Source: Chlamydia felis Fe/C-56 | GTDB taxonomy: Bacteria; Chlamydiota; Chlamydiia; Chlamydiales; Chlamydiaceae | Reading direction: 5' to 3' | DNA length: 64,000 bases | Assembly (NCBI RefSeq): GCF_000009945.1 | Contig: NC_007899.1 | Location: 806,001 to 870,000 of the forward strand | In this document: one piece after another, positions 1 through 8,080 of the stretch | Layout: every line of letters begins with the position of its first letter | Numbering within the stretch: the stretch's first letter is position 1 | Program-made: the position numbers and the translations under genes | The notes under the pieces: generated by a model | The model's input: only the letters and a program-made list of their open reading frames with translations | Databases searched by the model: none | What the model was told of the DNA's origin: nothing

Positions 1-714
1 CACGATGTATGTTTACAAGGTCTCCCTGTAATCTTAGCGATAGATCGTGCAGGTTTAGCCTATGGGGACGGCTGCAGTCATCATGGCATTTACGATATAA
101 GTTTTCTTCGTGCCATGCCTAATATGATTATTTGCCAGCCGAGAAGCGCGATTGTTTTACAGCAGTTACTTCAATCGTCTCTACAATGGAACATGCCTTC
201 GGCGATTCGTTATCCTAATATTGCTGCGATTCAAAGAGATCCTATTGCTACGGATGTGAATATGCACAGAGATCCGGGATTAGGAGAAATCCTCAGTCAG
301 GGAGAGGATATTTTGATCATAGGTTTGGGTCATATGTGTAATACTGCGCTATCTATCAAACTGCAGTTGCTCACCCATGGGATTTCTGCAACTGTGGTAG
401 ATCCTGTATTTATCAAACCTTTTGATAACAATCTATTTAGCATTCTATTAATGCATCATTCTAAAGTCATTATTATAGAAGAGCACTCTATTCGGGGTGG
501 GTTAGCTTCAGAATTCAATGATTTTTTAGCTACGTACGGCTTTAAAGTTGATGTCTTACACTTCGGCATTCCTGATGCGTTCTTTTCTCATGGGGACAAA
601 GAAAGCTTATTAAAAAGAGTGGGCTTGGATACTGAAAGCATGGTTAAACGTATTCTCACACACTTTAATTTCCGGACAAAAACCTCCCCATCTAACAAGT
701 TAAGCATTGTTTAA
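1..714 (+). CDS. dxs: 1-deoxy-D-xylulose-5-phosphate synthase, C-terminal part (5' end outside window)
   Basis: The frame is open from base 1 and reads HDVCLQGLPVILAIDRAGLA, then YGDGCSHHGIYDIS and LRAMPN, the classic pyrimidine-domain signature of DXS with its DRAG and HHG motifs. It ends in a transketolase C-terminal domain (IIGLGHMCNTAL; IIEEHSIRGGLASEFNDFL). DXS condenses pyruvate and glyceraldehyde-3-phosphate to DXP in the cytoplasm, the first step of the MEP isoprenoid pathway; the thiamine-diphosphate-binding N-terminal domain lies upstream of the window. The first Met in the window (115) is internal, so 238 codons including the stop are present. The gene converges on rsmA across a 440-base gap, and a hairpin overlaps its stop codon. 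Family assignment is firm. Confidence 0.96.
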   Translation, partial: HDVCLQGLPVILAIDRAGLAYGDGCSHHGIYDISFLRAMPNMIICQPRSAIVLQQLLQSSLQWNMPSAIRYPNIAAIQRDPIATDVNMHRDPGLGEILSQGEDILIIGLGHMCNTALSIKLQLLTHGISATVVDPVFIKPFDNNLFSILLMHHSKVIIIEEHSIRGGLASEFNDFLATYGFKVDVLHFGIPDAFFSHGDKESLLKRVGLDTESMVKRILTHFNFRTKTSPSNKLSIV

Positions 715-725
715 CACTGTTAGAT
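690..725 (+). terminator. Hairpin overlapping the dxs stop codon
   Basis: ATCTAACA (690-697) pairs perfectly with TGTTAGAT (718-725), and AGTTAA/TTTAAC can extend the stem inward. The dxs stop codon lies inside the loop side. No T-run follows, so it may stabilise the 3' end rather than terminate. Confidence 0.35.
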
Positions 726-1154
726 TCAGATGTGTTCTTTAAGCCCCTCTATTACCCTATTACAGACGCTACAAATGTAGTTTTCCTACAACAGCGGCTA
801 AAAGGTGATAAATATAATGTAGGAAGGCACTGATCTGCTTGCAGCATAACTGGGGATAGCATTGGAAGGCAGGGAATGTAATAATTACGCGTACGTACTT
901 TAGAATAGTATAACCAAGTCTCCATAAGAGCTTCCTAGAGTCTTTATTGTATTATAAAAAACCAGAATTCCACAGGGTTCATCCCCTATTCTTCTGTTAA
1001 TCTCGACGGAAGATAATATCACATTGTGTTTTCTATTTCTTTCTTTTTTGTTCAAAAAACATTTCTATAAAAAACAAATTAAAAGCTTATGCATTTAATT
1101 TATATTTTAAGTTTGCAAATCAAAAAATACTTATTAGAAGATTCTAAGTTCTGA
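715..1154. other. 440-base gap between convergent dxs and rsmA
   Basis: No open frame of useful length, tRNA or recognised structured RNA was found. The left part (about 760-960) is less AT-rich than the right part (1020-1150), which is strongly AT-rich. An unrecognised small RNA cannot be excluded. Confidence 0.5.
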
Positions 1155-2009
1155 CTAAGAGTTCAAGGAAAGGAGCTGGAAAAGTTTAAGATATTCATCG
1201 AGAGAAAGGGTCTCTGGACGGGTTTTTTCAGAAAAGTTTAACTGGTTTAGAGCAGAGAAAACTAGATCTTTAGGATAAAGGTTTTTAAGAGCATTAGCTA
1301 ATAATTTTCGTCTTTGTCCAAAAGCAGCTCGAGTTAAAGAAAAGAATTTCTTATGTAGAGATTCTTCAAGAGGAAATGTGTCTTTAACTGTCATATGAAC
1401 AACAGCTGAGGACACTTGAGGTTTTGGGAAAAAACATCCTGAACTAACTTTAAAGGCGTAGCGTACGTCAGCAAAAAATTGTAAAAATATAGTTAGAGAT
1501 CCGTATTCCTTCCCTCCGGGTTGTGCGGTAATACGTCGTGCGACCTCGTCTTGCATCATTACCGTGATAGTTTTCCATTGGTTAGGGACTTCTAAGAATA
1601 ATTTCGTTAATAAGGGAGTTGTAATATGATAAGGTAGGTTCGCAACGACTCTTCCCTTCCCTTGCCAACCTTTCTCTTGCAACTGAGATAAGGGATACTT
1701 ACACGCATCTGTGATTTCTAGATCTATAGGAAGTTGCTTTAGTGTTTCCTCAAACATGGGATCTTTTTCCAAAGCAACGACATGAGCACCTTGATTAACA
1801 AGAACTTCAGTAAGAGCTCCGAATCCGGGACCGATTTCCAGAACCCAATCCCCTGCTTCTACGCAAGACACAGCAAGGATTTTTCTTAGAATATTCCCAT
1901 CTATCAAAAAGTTCTGTGATAGGCCTTTTTTAGGATGACCGTGGACTTGAGCTAGGAAGCGGGTAAGTTGATCAGGGGAACTGCGTGACAAGAGATCTCC
2001 TAAAGCCAT
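1155..2009 (-). CDS. rsmA: 16S rRNA (adenine1518-N6/adenine1519-N6)-dimethyltransferase
   Basis: This 284-residue protein has the KsgA/RsmA layout: QNFLID near residue 32, SAM-binding motif [13 protein letters not shown] (56-67), an acidic residue after motif II (LEKDP), and catalytic NLPY (124-127). A C-terminal helical domain carries [12 protein letters not shown] and [11 protein letters not shown]. It dimethylates the two adjacent adenines in helix 45 of 16S rRNA during 30S maturation. Its start overlaps the end of the upstream surA-like gene by 10 bases (2000-2009), which suggests translational coupling. Length and motifs are normal for the family. Confidence 0.97.
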   Translation of the reverse strand: MALGDLLSRSSPDQLTRFLAQVHGHPKKGLSQNFLIDGNILRKILAVSCVEAGDWVLEIGPGFGALTEVLVNQGAHVVALEKDPMFEETLKQLPIDLEITDACKYPLSQLQEKGWQGKGRVVANLPYHITTPLLTKLFLEVPNQWKTITVMMQDEVARRITAQPGGKEYGSLTIFLQFFADVRYAFKVSSGCFFPKPQVSSAVVHMTVKDTFPLEESLHKKFFSLTRAAFGQRRKLLANALKNLYPKDLVFSALNQLNFSEKTRPETLSLDEYLKLFQLLSLNS

Positions 2010-3082
2010 GAAAATAGAGGAGGAGCTTCTTCAGAAAGCAGTTTAGCAATCATTGAAGAGTCAAATCCATAGCGTGCGCGCAATTTCATCTTATACTGAC
2101 TTTCTATAGTCTCGGCATAATTCATAAATAGCGTCTGCTTAATCTGAGTTTCTATTTCTTCTAGGGGTTGCATGGTCATTGCAGATTTATCAAGAAGCAC
2201 ATAAAGCTTATATCCTGACTTATGAGCTTTAGGCTGGCTACAAATAGTTAGTGGATAGTTTACAGTGGATAATTCCATTTTATGAGCTTCGGACAACTCT
2301 TTGTCATTGCGTGTAAACTCCTCGGAGCAGACAAACTGCCCTCCTTGAGAAAGAGCAAGAGCAGATAAACGTTCTTTATTCCAGCTTTGTGTTTCATTTA
2401 ACCTAGCGCAGACTTTATCAGCAATTTGACTCGATAACGACTCTGTAGCTGCTTTAATCGTAACGACTCTGTATTTCCATACAGTAGTTTTTGCTGCATC
2501 TTCAGCCAGCTGATTATAATGTTCGCGAATTTTTCCTGGGGTAACTTTCAACATTACCTTAGAACGCACCATCATACCCATAACTCTCTGAGCAATCAGG
2601 GTGCGATTTACCACGTTGAAAATATCTTCAGGAGTCATCTCAAAATGTACATAAAACTGAGATAAGTCCCTACCAAACATCGCTTCAATTTCTTGATTCA
2701 CTGTCGTAGAATCCACCTGGATTTTTTTAGCCTTAGCATCGGCAACCATAAGAAACTCGTCTATTACAGATTCCAAAACGACTGGCCACATGGCTGTGTA
2801 GTATTGCGAACGCGCAGGATAGGAATCTACAAGCTGGGGATAGGAAGAAGCAAAAAGAAGATTGAGCTTATGGATAACATCTAAAGTGGTAACAACATTA
2901 TCTTCATCGACTTTAAATAACACACGATCATGAATAGCAATTCCTGCAGGATCTTCAGGGATTTTTTCTGCAAGACTTGGATACTCGCGTTGTGCAGGGA
3001 GAGAACTTTCATGTCCTGGTAAAACTCCTACCGAACAAACCAAACCCACCAAAGAGAAAACGCTTAGTGTTTTGTTCTTCAT
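2000..3082 (-). CDS. SurA-like exported chaperone-type protein (CT355 counterpart)
   Basis: The 360-residue protein begins with a signal peptide (lysines, then [17 protein letters not shown]). The following region resembles a SurA-type N-terminal domain: [17 protein letters not shown], a long helical stretch (residues 70-190) with [18 protein letters not shown], and [12 protein letters not shown]. The rest looks parvulin-like but lacks clear PPIase catalytic residues. By analogy it would act in the periplasm on outer-membrane proteins; that role is inference. It is upstream of rsmA in the same orientation with a 10-base overlap. Synteny with rsmA and the DUF255 gene matches C. trachomatis CT354-CT356. 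Hypothetical protein is the safe label. Confidence 0.75.
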   Translation of the reverse strand: MKNKTLSVFSLVGLVCSVGVLPGHESSLPAQREYPSLAEKIPEDPAGIAIHDRVLFKVDEDNVVTTLDVIHKLNLLFASSYPQLVDSYPARSQYYTAMWPVVLESVIDEFLMVADAKAKKIQVDSTTVNQEIEAMFGRDLSQFYVHFEMTPEDIFNVVNRTLIAQRVMGMMVRSKVMLKVTPGKIREHYNQLAEDAAKTTVWKYRVVTIKAATESLSSQIADKVCARLNETQSWNKERLSALALSQGGQFVCSEEFTRNDKELSEAHKMELSTVNYPLTICSQPKAHKSGYKLYVLLDKSAMTMQPLEEIETQIKQTLFMNYAETIESQYKMKLRARYGFDSSMIAKLLSEEAPPLFSWL

Positions 3083-3193
3083 GATTTGCTACTCCCTAAT
3101 GGTTGACATGTCTAGGGATTAACTATAAGAAATTAACCAAATTTTGGCCACTTAGAGAAAAATCTTCATGAGAAAAGCATGAAAGACAAAGGG

Positions 3194-5296
3194 TTAATTT
3201 GAATGTAGATAGGTGCGAAATGCTTCAATATTAGAAAATTTCCTTCCCACTCCTGATTCTAAAAGACAAATTACCGAAGACGTTTGACCTTCCTTAGGGA
3301 TCAAGCTGTGTTCGTATTCAGGAAGAATTGCTTCTAAAAATTCTCGATCTCGCGCGCTCATCCAAACAAGGGAAACTTGAGGAAGAAACAATCCTGCAAA
3401 GCAGGATAGGATGGCTTCACGGTCTTGCTCGTTAGCTAAAGAAATAAGAATTTTTTTATGTTTGCGTGAAAAATAAGATTGCGCAGCTATGAGACTCCCT
3501 AAGGAAGAAAACTTATGGGTATGCCATCGAGCTTGAGCTATCTGCAGAATGTCTTCAGCATAAGTAAGGTAGTGTTTTTTTTCTGTAAGCATATGCAATT
3601 TTATCAAAGCCTGGCACACAAGAGCATTTCCTGATATAGTCTCCCCATCAGAGAGATTCTCCTGTTTTAAAAGCAATGCGGCATCTCGACCGTCTGTGGT
3701 GTAAAATCCCCCACTTTCGGAACGAAAGGATAAGATCACCTCTTTCATGAGATCTTCTGCCAATAGCAACCATTTGGCTCCGCAGCCCGTCTCATACAGA
3801 GCTAGGGCCCCTAAAATAACTCCTGCGTAATCTTCTAGGCCTCCGGCATATTTTGCTTCTCCATCACGCCATCTACGCAGTACCGTAGAATGTTTGCATA
3901 AATTTTCACAGATAAACTCTCCGCATTTCTTTGCTACATCGATATAGTAGGCATCGCCGAGAATTCTTCCTGCATAAGCTAATGTGTAGACCATCCAGCC
4001 ATTTTGGAATGTAAGAGACAGGTCATCTTTAAATGGTCTAACCTTAGTCGCCCTATACATGCGTAACTTTTCCTTAAGCCTGTCGATAATCTCGTGGAAT
4101 TCTTCAACACTACAGCCGTACTTATCTGCGATCTCTTCGGTATCGATATTCGAAGGAATATGTAGGATATTTCTTCCGTTACAAAACCCTTCTCGAGAAA
4201 TCCCATAATACTCGCAAAAAATTGTGGCATTCTCTCCAAGAACTTCGCGAATTTCTTCTCCTGACCATGTAGCATACCCTCCTTCAAAATCTCCCAAATG
4301 TTCTCCATGTTCTGAGGTATAAAAAGCTCCCACGGCGGGATTGTATAGCTCAGAAAGGATATAACGGAGAGTTTGCTTAGCCACAGAGCCATACTCAGGT
4401 CTTTTCATACAAACCCAAGCGTCTAGATAGTCTAATACTAAGAAAGAATTATCCACGAGACGCTTCTCAAAACAGGGAATTAACCATTTATCATCTATGG
4501 TGTAACAGTAAAACCCGCCTGCCAAATGATCGAAAATTCCCCCATGGGCCATCATGTGTAAAGAACGGTCTACAAAGAACAAACTTCTGTTATCTTGATA
4601 CTCTACCCCATAGCGTAAAAGAAATTGACTAAGCAAGGCTGGTGGGGTTTTAGGGAAAGCTTTTACCCCTCCATAATGGGGATCTACATCAAGGTATAAG
4701 GCTTCGACTGTTTTTCGAAGAGAGCTCTCTTCCAGCATCTCTTTCCTTGCACATTTTTCTATAAATGAAGCTATTTCAAGAACTTTATGAGCCTGATGAA
4801 CAAGCGTTTCTCTTTCTTCAGGATCCTCCCACATCAGGTTGAGTCTTTCTATTGTCTGTGAAAATGAGGGTATACCTAGTTTTCCTTCAGCTCCCAAATA
4901 ATTTGCGGAGAAAAAAGGAAGAAGATCTGGTGTTAAAAAAACATTTAATGGCCATGAGGGAGAACTTTGATGCTCCCCTGAGACCGATAACATTTGCGCA
5001 AGATCAAAATAGAGATTAGCCACATGAGGTAACTCTTCTTTATCTACTTTGATATTAATAAAATTCTCATTTAGCATCGCAGCAACTTCAGGATTTTCAA
5101 AGCTTTCCCGAAGCATCACTTGACACCACCGAGAATGAGCACACCCTATAGAGAGGAAAATTGGTTTATCTTTTTCCACAGCAAGATCAAAAGCCTCACT
5201 ACACCAAGGATACCAATTTACCGGCGTATGAGCATAAAGAAGAAGGTACGGAGATTTTTCACTAATAAGTCTATTCGTATACAACGGCTGCGTCAT
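3194..5296 (-). CDS. Thioredoxin-fold DUF255 / YyaL-type protein with altered active site (CT356 counterpart)
   Basis: The 700-residue protein has an N-terminal DUF255 thioredoxin-like domain ([46 protein letters not shown]). A long (alpha/alpha)6-barrel-like region follows ([39 protein letters not shown]). The usual YSTCHWCHVM active site reads [10 protein letters not shown] at residues 52-61, so the first Cys of CxxC is Ser55 and only Cys58 remains. The start at 5296 was preferred to an alternative 17 codons upstream because family homology begins at [10 protein letters not shown]. The family's function is poorly known; dithiol redox chemistry is unlikely here. It is downstream of no other gene on its strand and faces away from the tRNA. 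Confidence 0.85.
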   Translation of the reverse strand: MTQPLYTNRLISEKSPYLLLYAHTPVNWYPWCSEAFDLAVEKDKPIFLSIGCAHSRWCQVMLRESFENPEVAAMLNENFINIKVDKEELPHVANLYFDLAQMLSVSGEHQSSPSWPLNVFLTPDLLPFFSANYLGAEGKLGIPSFSQTIERLNLMWEDPEERETLVHQAHKVLEIASFIEKCARKEMLEESSLRKTVEALYLDVDPHYGGVKAFPKTPPALLSQFLLRYGVEYQDNRSLFFVDRSLHMMAHGGIFDHLAGGFYCYTIDDKWLIPCFEKRLVDNSFLVLDYLDAWVCMKRPEYGSVAKQTLRYILSELYNPAVGAFYTSEHGEHLGDFEGGYATWSGEEIREVLGENATIFCEYYGISREGFCNGRNILHIPSNIDTEEIADKYGCSVEEFHEIIDRLKEKLRMYRATKVRPFKDDLSLTFQNGWMVYTLAYAGRILGDAYYIDVAKKCGEFICENLCKHSTVLRRWRDGEAKYAGGLEDYAGVILGALALYETGCGAKWLLLAEDLMKEVILSFRSESGGFYTTDGRDAALLLKQENLSDGETISGNALVCQALIKLHMLTEKKHYLTYAEDILQIAQARWHTHKFSSLGSLIAAQSYFSRKHKKILISLANEQDREAILSCFAGLFLPQVSLVWMSARDREFLEAILPEYEHSLIPKEGQTSSVICLLESGVGRKFSNIEAFRTYLHSN

Positions 5297-5441
5297 GATA
5301 AAATAAAAAAAACAAAAGTCTATACTCCATTTTAAATCAAAAAACACACTTTTAATATGATTTTTATCCCAACACCTTTATTAACTTACTTATCTAGAAT
5401 CTCATAATTCTAATTAATTTTGTTTTAATTTCCCCTCCAAC

Positions 5442-5468
5442 AAAAGAGCTTCCCAGCTCTTTTATTTT
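5442..5468 (+). terminator. Orphan intrinsic terminator
   Basis: AAAAGAGCT (5442-5450) and AGCTCTTTT (5455-5463) form a perfect 9-bp stem with a 4-base loop, followed on the + strand by ATTTTC. The neighbouring protein gene is transcribed in the other direction, so no annotated gene ends here. Confidence 0.6.
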
Positions 5469-5582
5469 CAACGAGTTGTTATCTAACATGTAAATTTAGA
5501 GAGACTAATTGCAATAGTGCGGGAAAGAGTTTTTGATCTTGTCGTTAGTGATTTAGGAGTCGTGAGAAAATTATGGTTGAGC

Positions 5583-5611
5583 TTGATTTCCTAGTAAGGA
5601 AAGCCTAAACT
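5583..5611 (+). promoter_or_regulatory. Probable sigma66 promoter for tRNA-Ser
   Basis: TTGATT (5583-5588), a 17-base spacer and TAAACT (5606-5611) lie 11 bases before the mature tRNA 5' end. Spacing is ideal for a primary sigma factor. Called by eye. Confidence 0.5.
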
Positions 5612-5622
5612 AGTGTATTCGC

Positions 5623-5709
5623 GGAAGAGTGGCAGAGTGGTCGAATGCATCTGATTCGAAATCAGAAGTTCTCTTACAGGAACCGGGGGTTCGAATCCCT
5701 TCTCTTCCA
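5623..5709 (+). tRNA. tRNA-Ser (anticodon CGA)
   Basis: A class II tRNA: acceptor GGAAGAG (5623-5629) pairs with CTCTTCC (5702-5708). The anticodon stem TCTGA/TCAGA encloses loop TTCGAAA, giving CGA, which reads UCG serine codons. A long variable arm (GTTC...GAAC) and T-loop TTCGAAT follow. The base after the acceptor stem is A rather than the G usual at position 73 of bacterial serine tRNAs, and CCA is not encoded. The T stem contains two G-U pairs. Confidence 0.95.
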
Positions 5710-5736
5710 TTGTTTATTTCTACACGATTAAAAAGT

Positions 5737-5775
5737 AGAGAATACACCCCACACTTTATAGTGAGGGTATTCTCT
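5737..5775. terminator. Bidirectional terminator between tRNA-Ser and the DUF2608 gene
   Basis: AGAGAATA (5737-5744) pairs with TATTCTCT (5768-5775), with CCC/GGG and CAC/GTG continuing inward. A T-rich tail follows on the + strand, and the arrangement can serve the convergent gene on the - strand. Confidence 0.65.
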
Positions 5776-5797
5776 AATTTTCTTAAGATATTCTTCC

Positions 5798-6616
5798 TTA
5801 ACCTTCTGGTCCAATGACATAGGCAAGTAGAGACTGAAAGTGGTCATCAGAGAGATATGCGTGCATTTGTAACCACTGCGCGTCAGCAATAGCGGGTTTA
5901 TACCCCTGTAGGCGTTGCACTGCAGGACTATAATGCATGCCTATAAATTGAATATTCGCTTGTTTGCATGCGGCTTCTGCAGAAATTAGGTTATCGTGAT
6001 TTGCATCTAAATAGATCACTTGTTCTGGAAGGGCTCCCACCGTTGCGAATAGGGTAGGCAGAACTTCCTCCATAGTAATTCCATTAATGAGTCCTCCGGT
6101 AAAGAGCACTTGATCTTCTATAAACATAGCGTGTTGAGGTCTAGCAAGCGTTTTCGGATGCCGCACCCATCCGTCTGCACGCATAGATAGACATGAGGAA
6201 AATCCGACTCCCAGATCTACAGAAGATTGAAGAAAATGTTTTGCCATAGGAATAGGAAGTTGAGAAACTCCCAATACCCAGGCTTGTGACAAAGATAAAG
6301 CTTCTATAACTTTAGGAATATCTGGGTGAATCAGCTCATAGTCTACAGCGAAAGACACTGCAATTCTTTCGCCAAAGGCTTTTTCAAAGGGATCTGCAAC
6401 AGATTCTTTGTTTTTCAAACTTTCTAAACGCTGGTGAAACCAGGAAGAGTTTCCTACCATTTGCTTAGGGAAAATCACAGTTTCTTCTAACGCTAGTAAA
6501 ACTAACGATTCTTTCTTTGCATATTTATTGACAGCCTGCACGTTAGAAACTTGGATAATACTTGCTTCTAAGGAAAATACGGAAAAGATAGCTAGGATAA
6601 AAAATATAACCTTCAT
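5798..6616 (-). CDS. Secreted DUF2608 HAD-like protein (CT357/CT358-type), copy 1
   Basis: The 272-residue protein has an N-terminal signal peptide (KVIFFILAIFSVFSLEA). The rest matches the DUF2608 HAD-like family of chlamydiae and legionellae: a hydrophobic strand LVLLALEETVIF (about 38-49) where HAD motif I should be, then VIYLDANHDNL and a closing IQFIGMHYSPA (about 201-232). The DxDxT nucleophile motif is degenerate (LEET), so classical phosphatase activity is doubtful. It is a paralogue of the next gene upstream, and both are exported. Synteny beside the CT356 counterpart supports the label; function is unknown. Confidence 0.75.
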   Translation of the reverse strand: MKVIFFILAIFSVFSLEASIIQVSNVQAVNKYAKKESLVLLALEETVIFPKQMVGNSSWFHQRLESLKNKESVADPFEKAFGERIAVSFAVDYELIHPDIPKVIEALSLSQAWVLGVSQLPIPMAKHFLQSSVDLGVGFSSCLSMRADGWVRHPKTLARPQHAMFIEDQVLFTGGLINGITMEEVLPTLFATVGALPEQVIYLDANHDNLISAEAACKQANIQFIGMHYSPAVQRLQGYKPAIADAQWLQMHAYLSDDHFQSLLAYVIGPEG

Positions 6617-6792
6617 AGCAACTCCCTAAAAAAATTAGTTTATTTTACAGAGCACCCCTTTAGGAGGAAATATTTTTTTATATACGATTGTCTATAACGT
6701 TTTGACTATATTGGAAAGGAATAAAAAGGGCCCTAAGCACCCTCTCAGGGGGACAGAGAGGATACTATAAGGCTTGTTTCAGATAAATAATA

Positions 6793-7659
6793 TTAACTCT
6801 TTTGATTAAGAGAATCTAGAGATAATTGCGCTGCAGCATCGGGGATAACCGTCAATGCCTGTTCCTCTTGAATCCCTACTGCTGCGGAATAAGGATCTAC
6901 ATAAAAAAATAAGCTCTCTGCAGCAGGGTAATATACGAAACCTTGAAATGAGATTCCCCACCCCAGGCACTCTCGCCCTAAAGCTTTAATTTCCTCGGGA
7001 TTATCAGTTAAAAACATGATGTTTTTTGGAACTTTATTTTCATAGGTAAATAGCAACTTCATAGCTTCTGAGATCTCTGAGGCTCCACAAAATAAAACCC
7101 CCTCCTGTACCAATGCGGATTCACTACATTTTGTGTTAGTGTCTAAGAAAAAATCTTGCTTAGAAAATGCCTGGGAATGCAATTCTATACCCAATTCTTT
7201 AAGGCTCTTTAATGTTGAAGAAACAGAATCGATACCCAATAAAGAAATCCCTAACAAGGAACAAGGGTAATCAGAAAGTATGCGAGCAAACTGCTCTACG
7301 AAATTTGGCTCCAAACACTTTTTTCTTATTAATGTATCTAAAATGACCTGTTCTTCATCTACACGTCTCTTAGCCTTAAAAAAATCTCCTAAACGCGTAG
7401 AAAGCTTCGATAACCTACTTTGATACCAACCTGGAGAACCTATGTACTGATGCTGAACAACGGTATCCACATTGATGCAAAATAAAGTTTCCTCTCTGTT
7501 TTTTTCTAAATGATCAAAAATATCACCAAGAGAATAGGCCATTGTCATTGGCACAAATGGTTTCTTTGCTGCTTCAGCTGGAGACAATACTCCTAAGACT
7601 GCAAAAGCAAGTACCGACATCTTAGGAAGGTATTTCAGCCGATTGATCACGTTTACCAC
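6793..7659 (-). CDS. Secreted DUF2608 HAD-like protein (CT357/CT358-type), copy 2
   Basis: This 288-residue protein is a diverged tandem paralogue of the downstream copy, 176 bases away and on the same strand. A signal peptide (residues 1-30, SVLAFAVLGVLSPAEAA) precedes ETLFCINVDTVV in the HAD motif I position, where only one Asp survives. Later elements are PGWYQSRL, the catalytic-fold strand NIMFLTDNPEEIKALG (about 215-230), and ISFQGFVYYPAAES. Export to the periplasm or beyond is inferred from the signal peptide. No substrate can be proposed. Confidence 0.72.
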   Translation of the reverse strand: MVNVINRLKYLPKMSVLAFAVLGVLSPAEAAKKPFVPMTMAYSLGDIFDHLEKNREETLFCINVDTVVQHQYIGSPGWYQSRLSKLSTRLGDFFKAKRRVDEEQVILDTLIRKKCLEPNFVEQFARILSDYPCSLLGISLLGIDSVSSTLKSLKELGIELHSQAFSKQDFFLDTNTKCSESALVQEGVLFCGASEISEAMKLLFTYENKVPKNIMFLTDNPEEIKALGRECLGWGISFQGFVYYPAAESLFFYVDPYSAAVGIQEEQALTVIPDAAAQLSLDSLNQKS

Positions 7660-8080
7660 ACCTTGGTTAAAACAAGAGCAAAGTGATAATAATTTTTTGA
7701 AATAAAATCAATAAGAAAAATTTTATCCGCAAAAAAAAATTCTCCACTCTCAATCATTCTTCCTATCTAATCTCACAATAAACTCTCCTTCTCCCGAGCC
7801 TCGGATCCTTTTTGTACCCCTAAACAGGAGTAAAGTATTTTTTTGAAAAACAATAGATTTAAAAAAATTACTTTATAACAATGCCTCTGCTAAAGCGCTG
7901 GTAGTCAGAAATAAGGGCTTTACGGACAAGAAACTCTCCTAACTCTCGCTAATCAACGCTACAAAACTTAAAAAATCAAACTTCGAGAGTGAATTCGGGA
8001 TACGGATTTCATCCGTAGTACAAACGCGGGATTAGAATGCACCAGAATTCACTGTTTAACCTCTTAAATAGGGTGATATT
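7660..8080. other. 421-base divergent intergenic region
   Basis: It separates the DUF2608 pair (-) from the Cys-rich gene array (+) and is AT-rich. A perfect small hairpin, TACGGAT-ttc-ATCCGTA, occurs at 8001-8017, 64 bases upstream of the first Cys-rich start. No confident promoter or ORF was found. Confidence 0.5.
8001..8017 (+). repeat. Perfect 7-bp stem, 3-base loop hairpin in the leader of Cys-rich gene 1
   Basis: TACGGAT and ATCCGTA are exact reverse complements separated by TTC. There is no T-run. Position suggests a 5' UTR element, but this is speculative. Confidence 0.35.

Larger units (their letters stand above)
5297..5622. other. Gap between the DUF255 gene and tRNA-Ser
   Basis: It is AT-rich and lacks a credible gene. 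It holds an orphan intrinsic-terminator-like hairpin (5442-5468) and a sigma66-type promoter for the tRNA (5583-5611), each listed separately. Confidence 0.6.

Noticed and set aside
5629-5817. 62-codon + strand ORF beginning MAEWSNASDSK
   Set aside because: It is a translation of tRNA-Ser, a well-known false protein; the tRNA explains the sequence.
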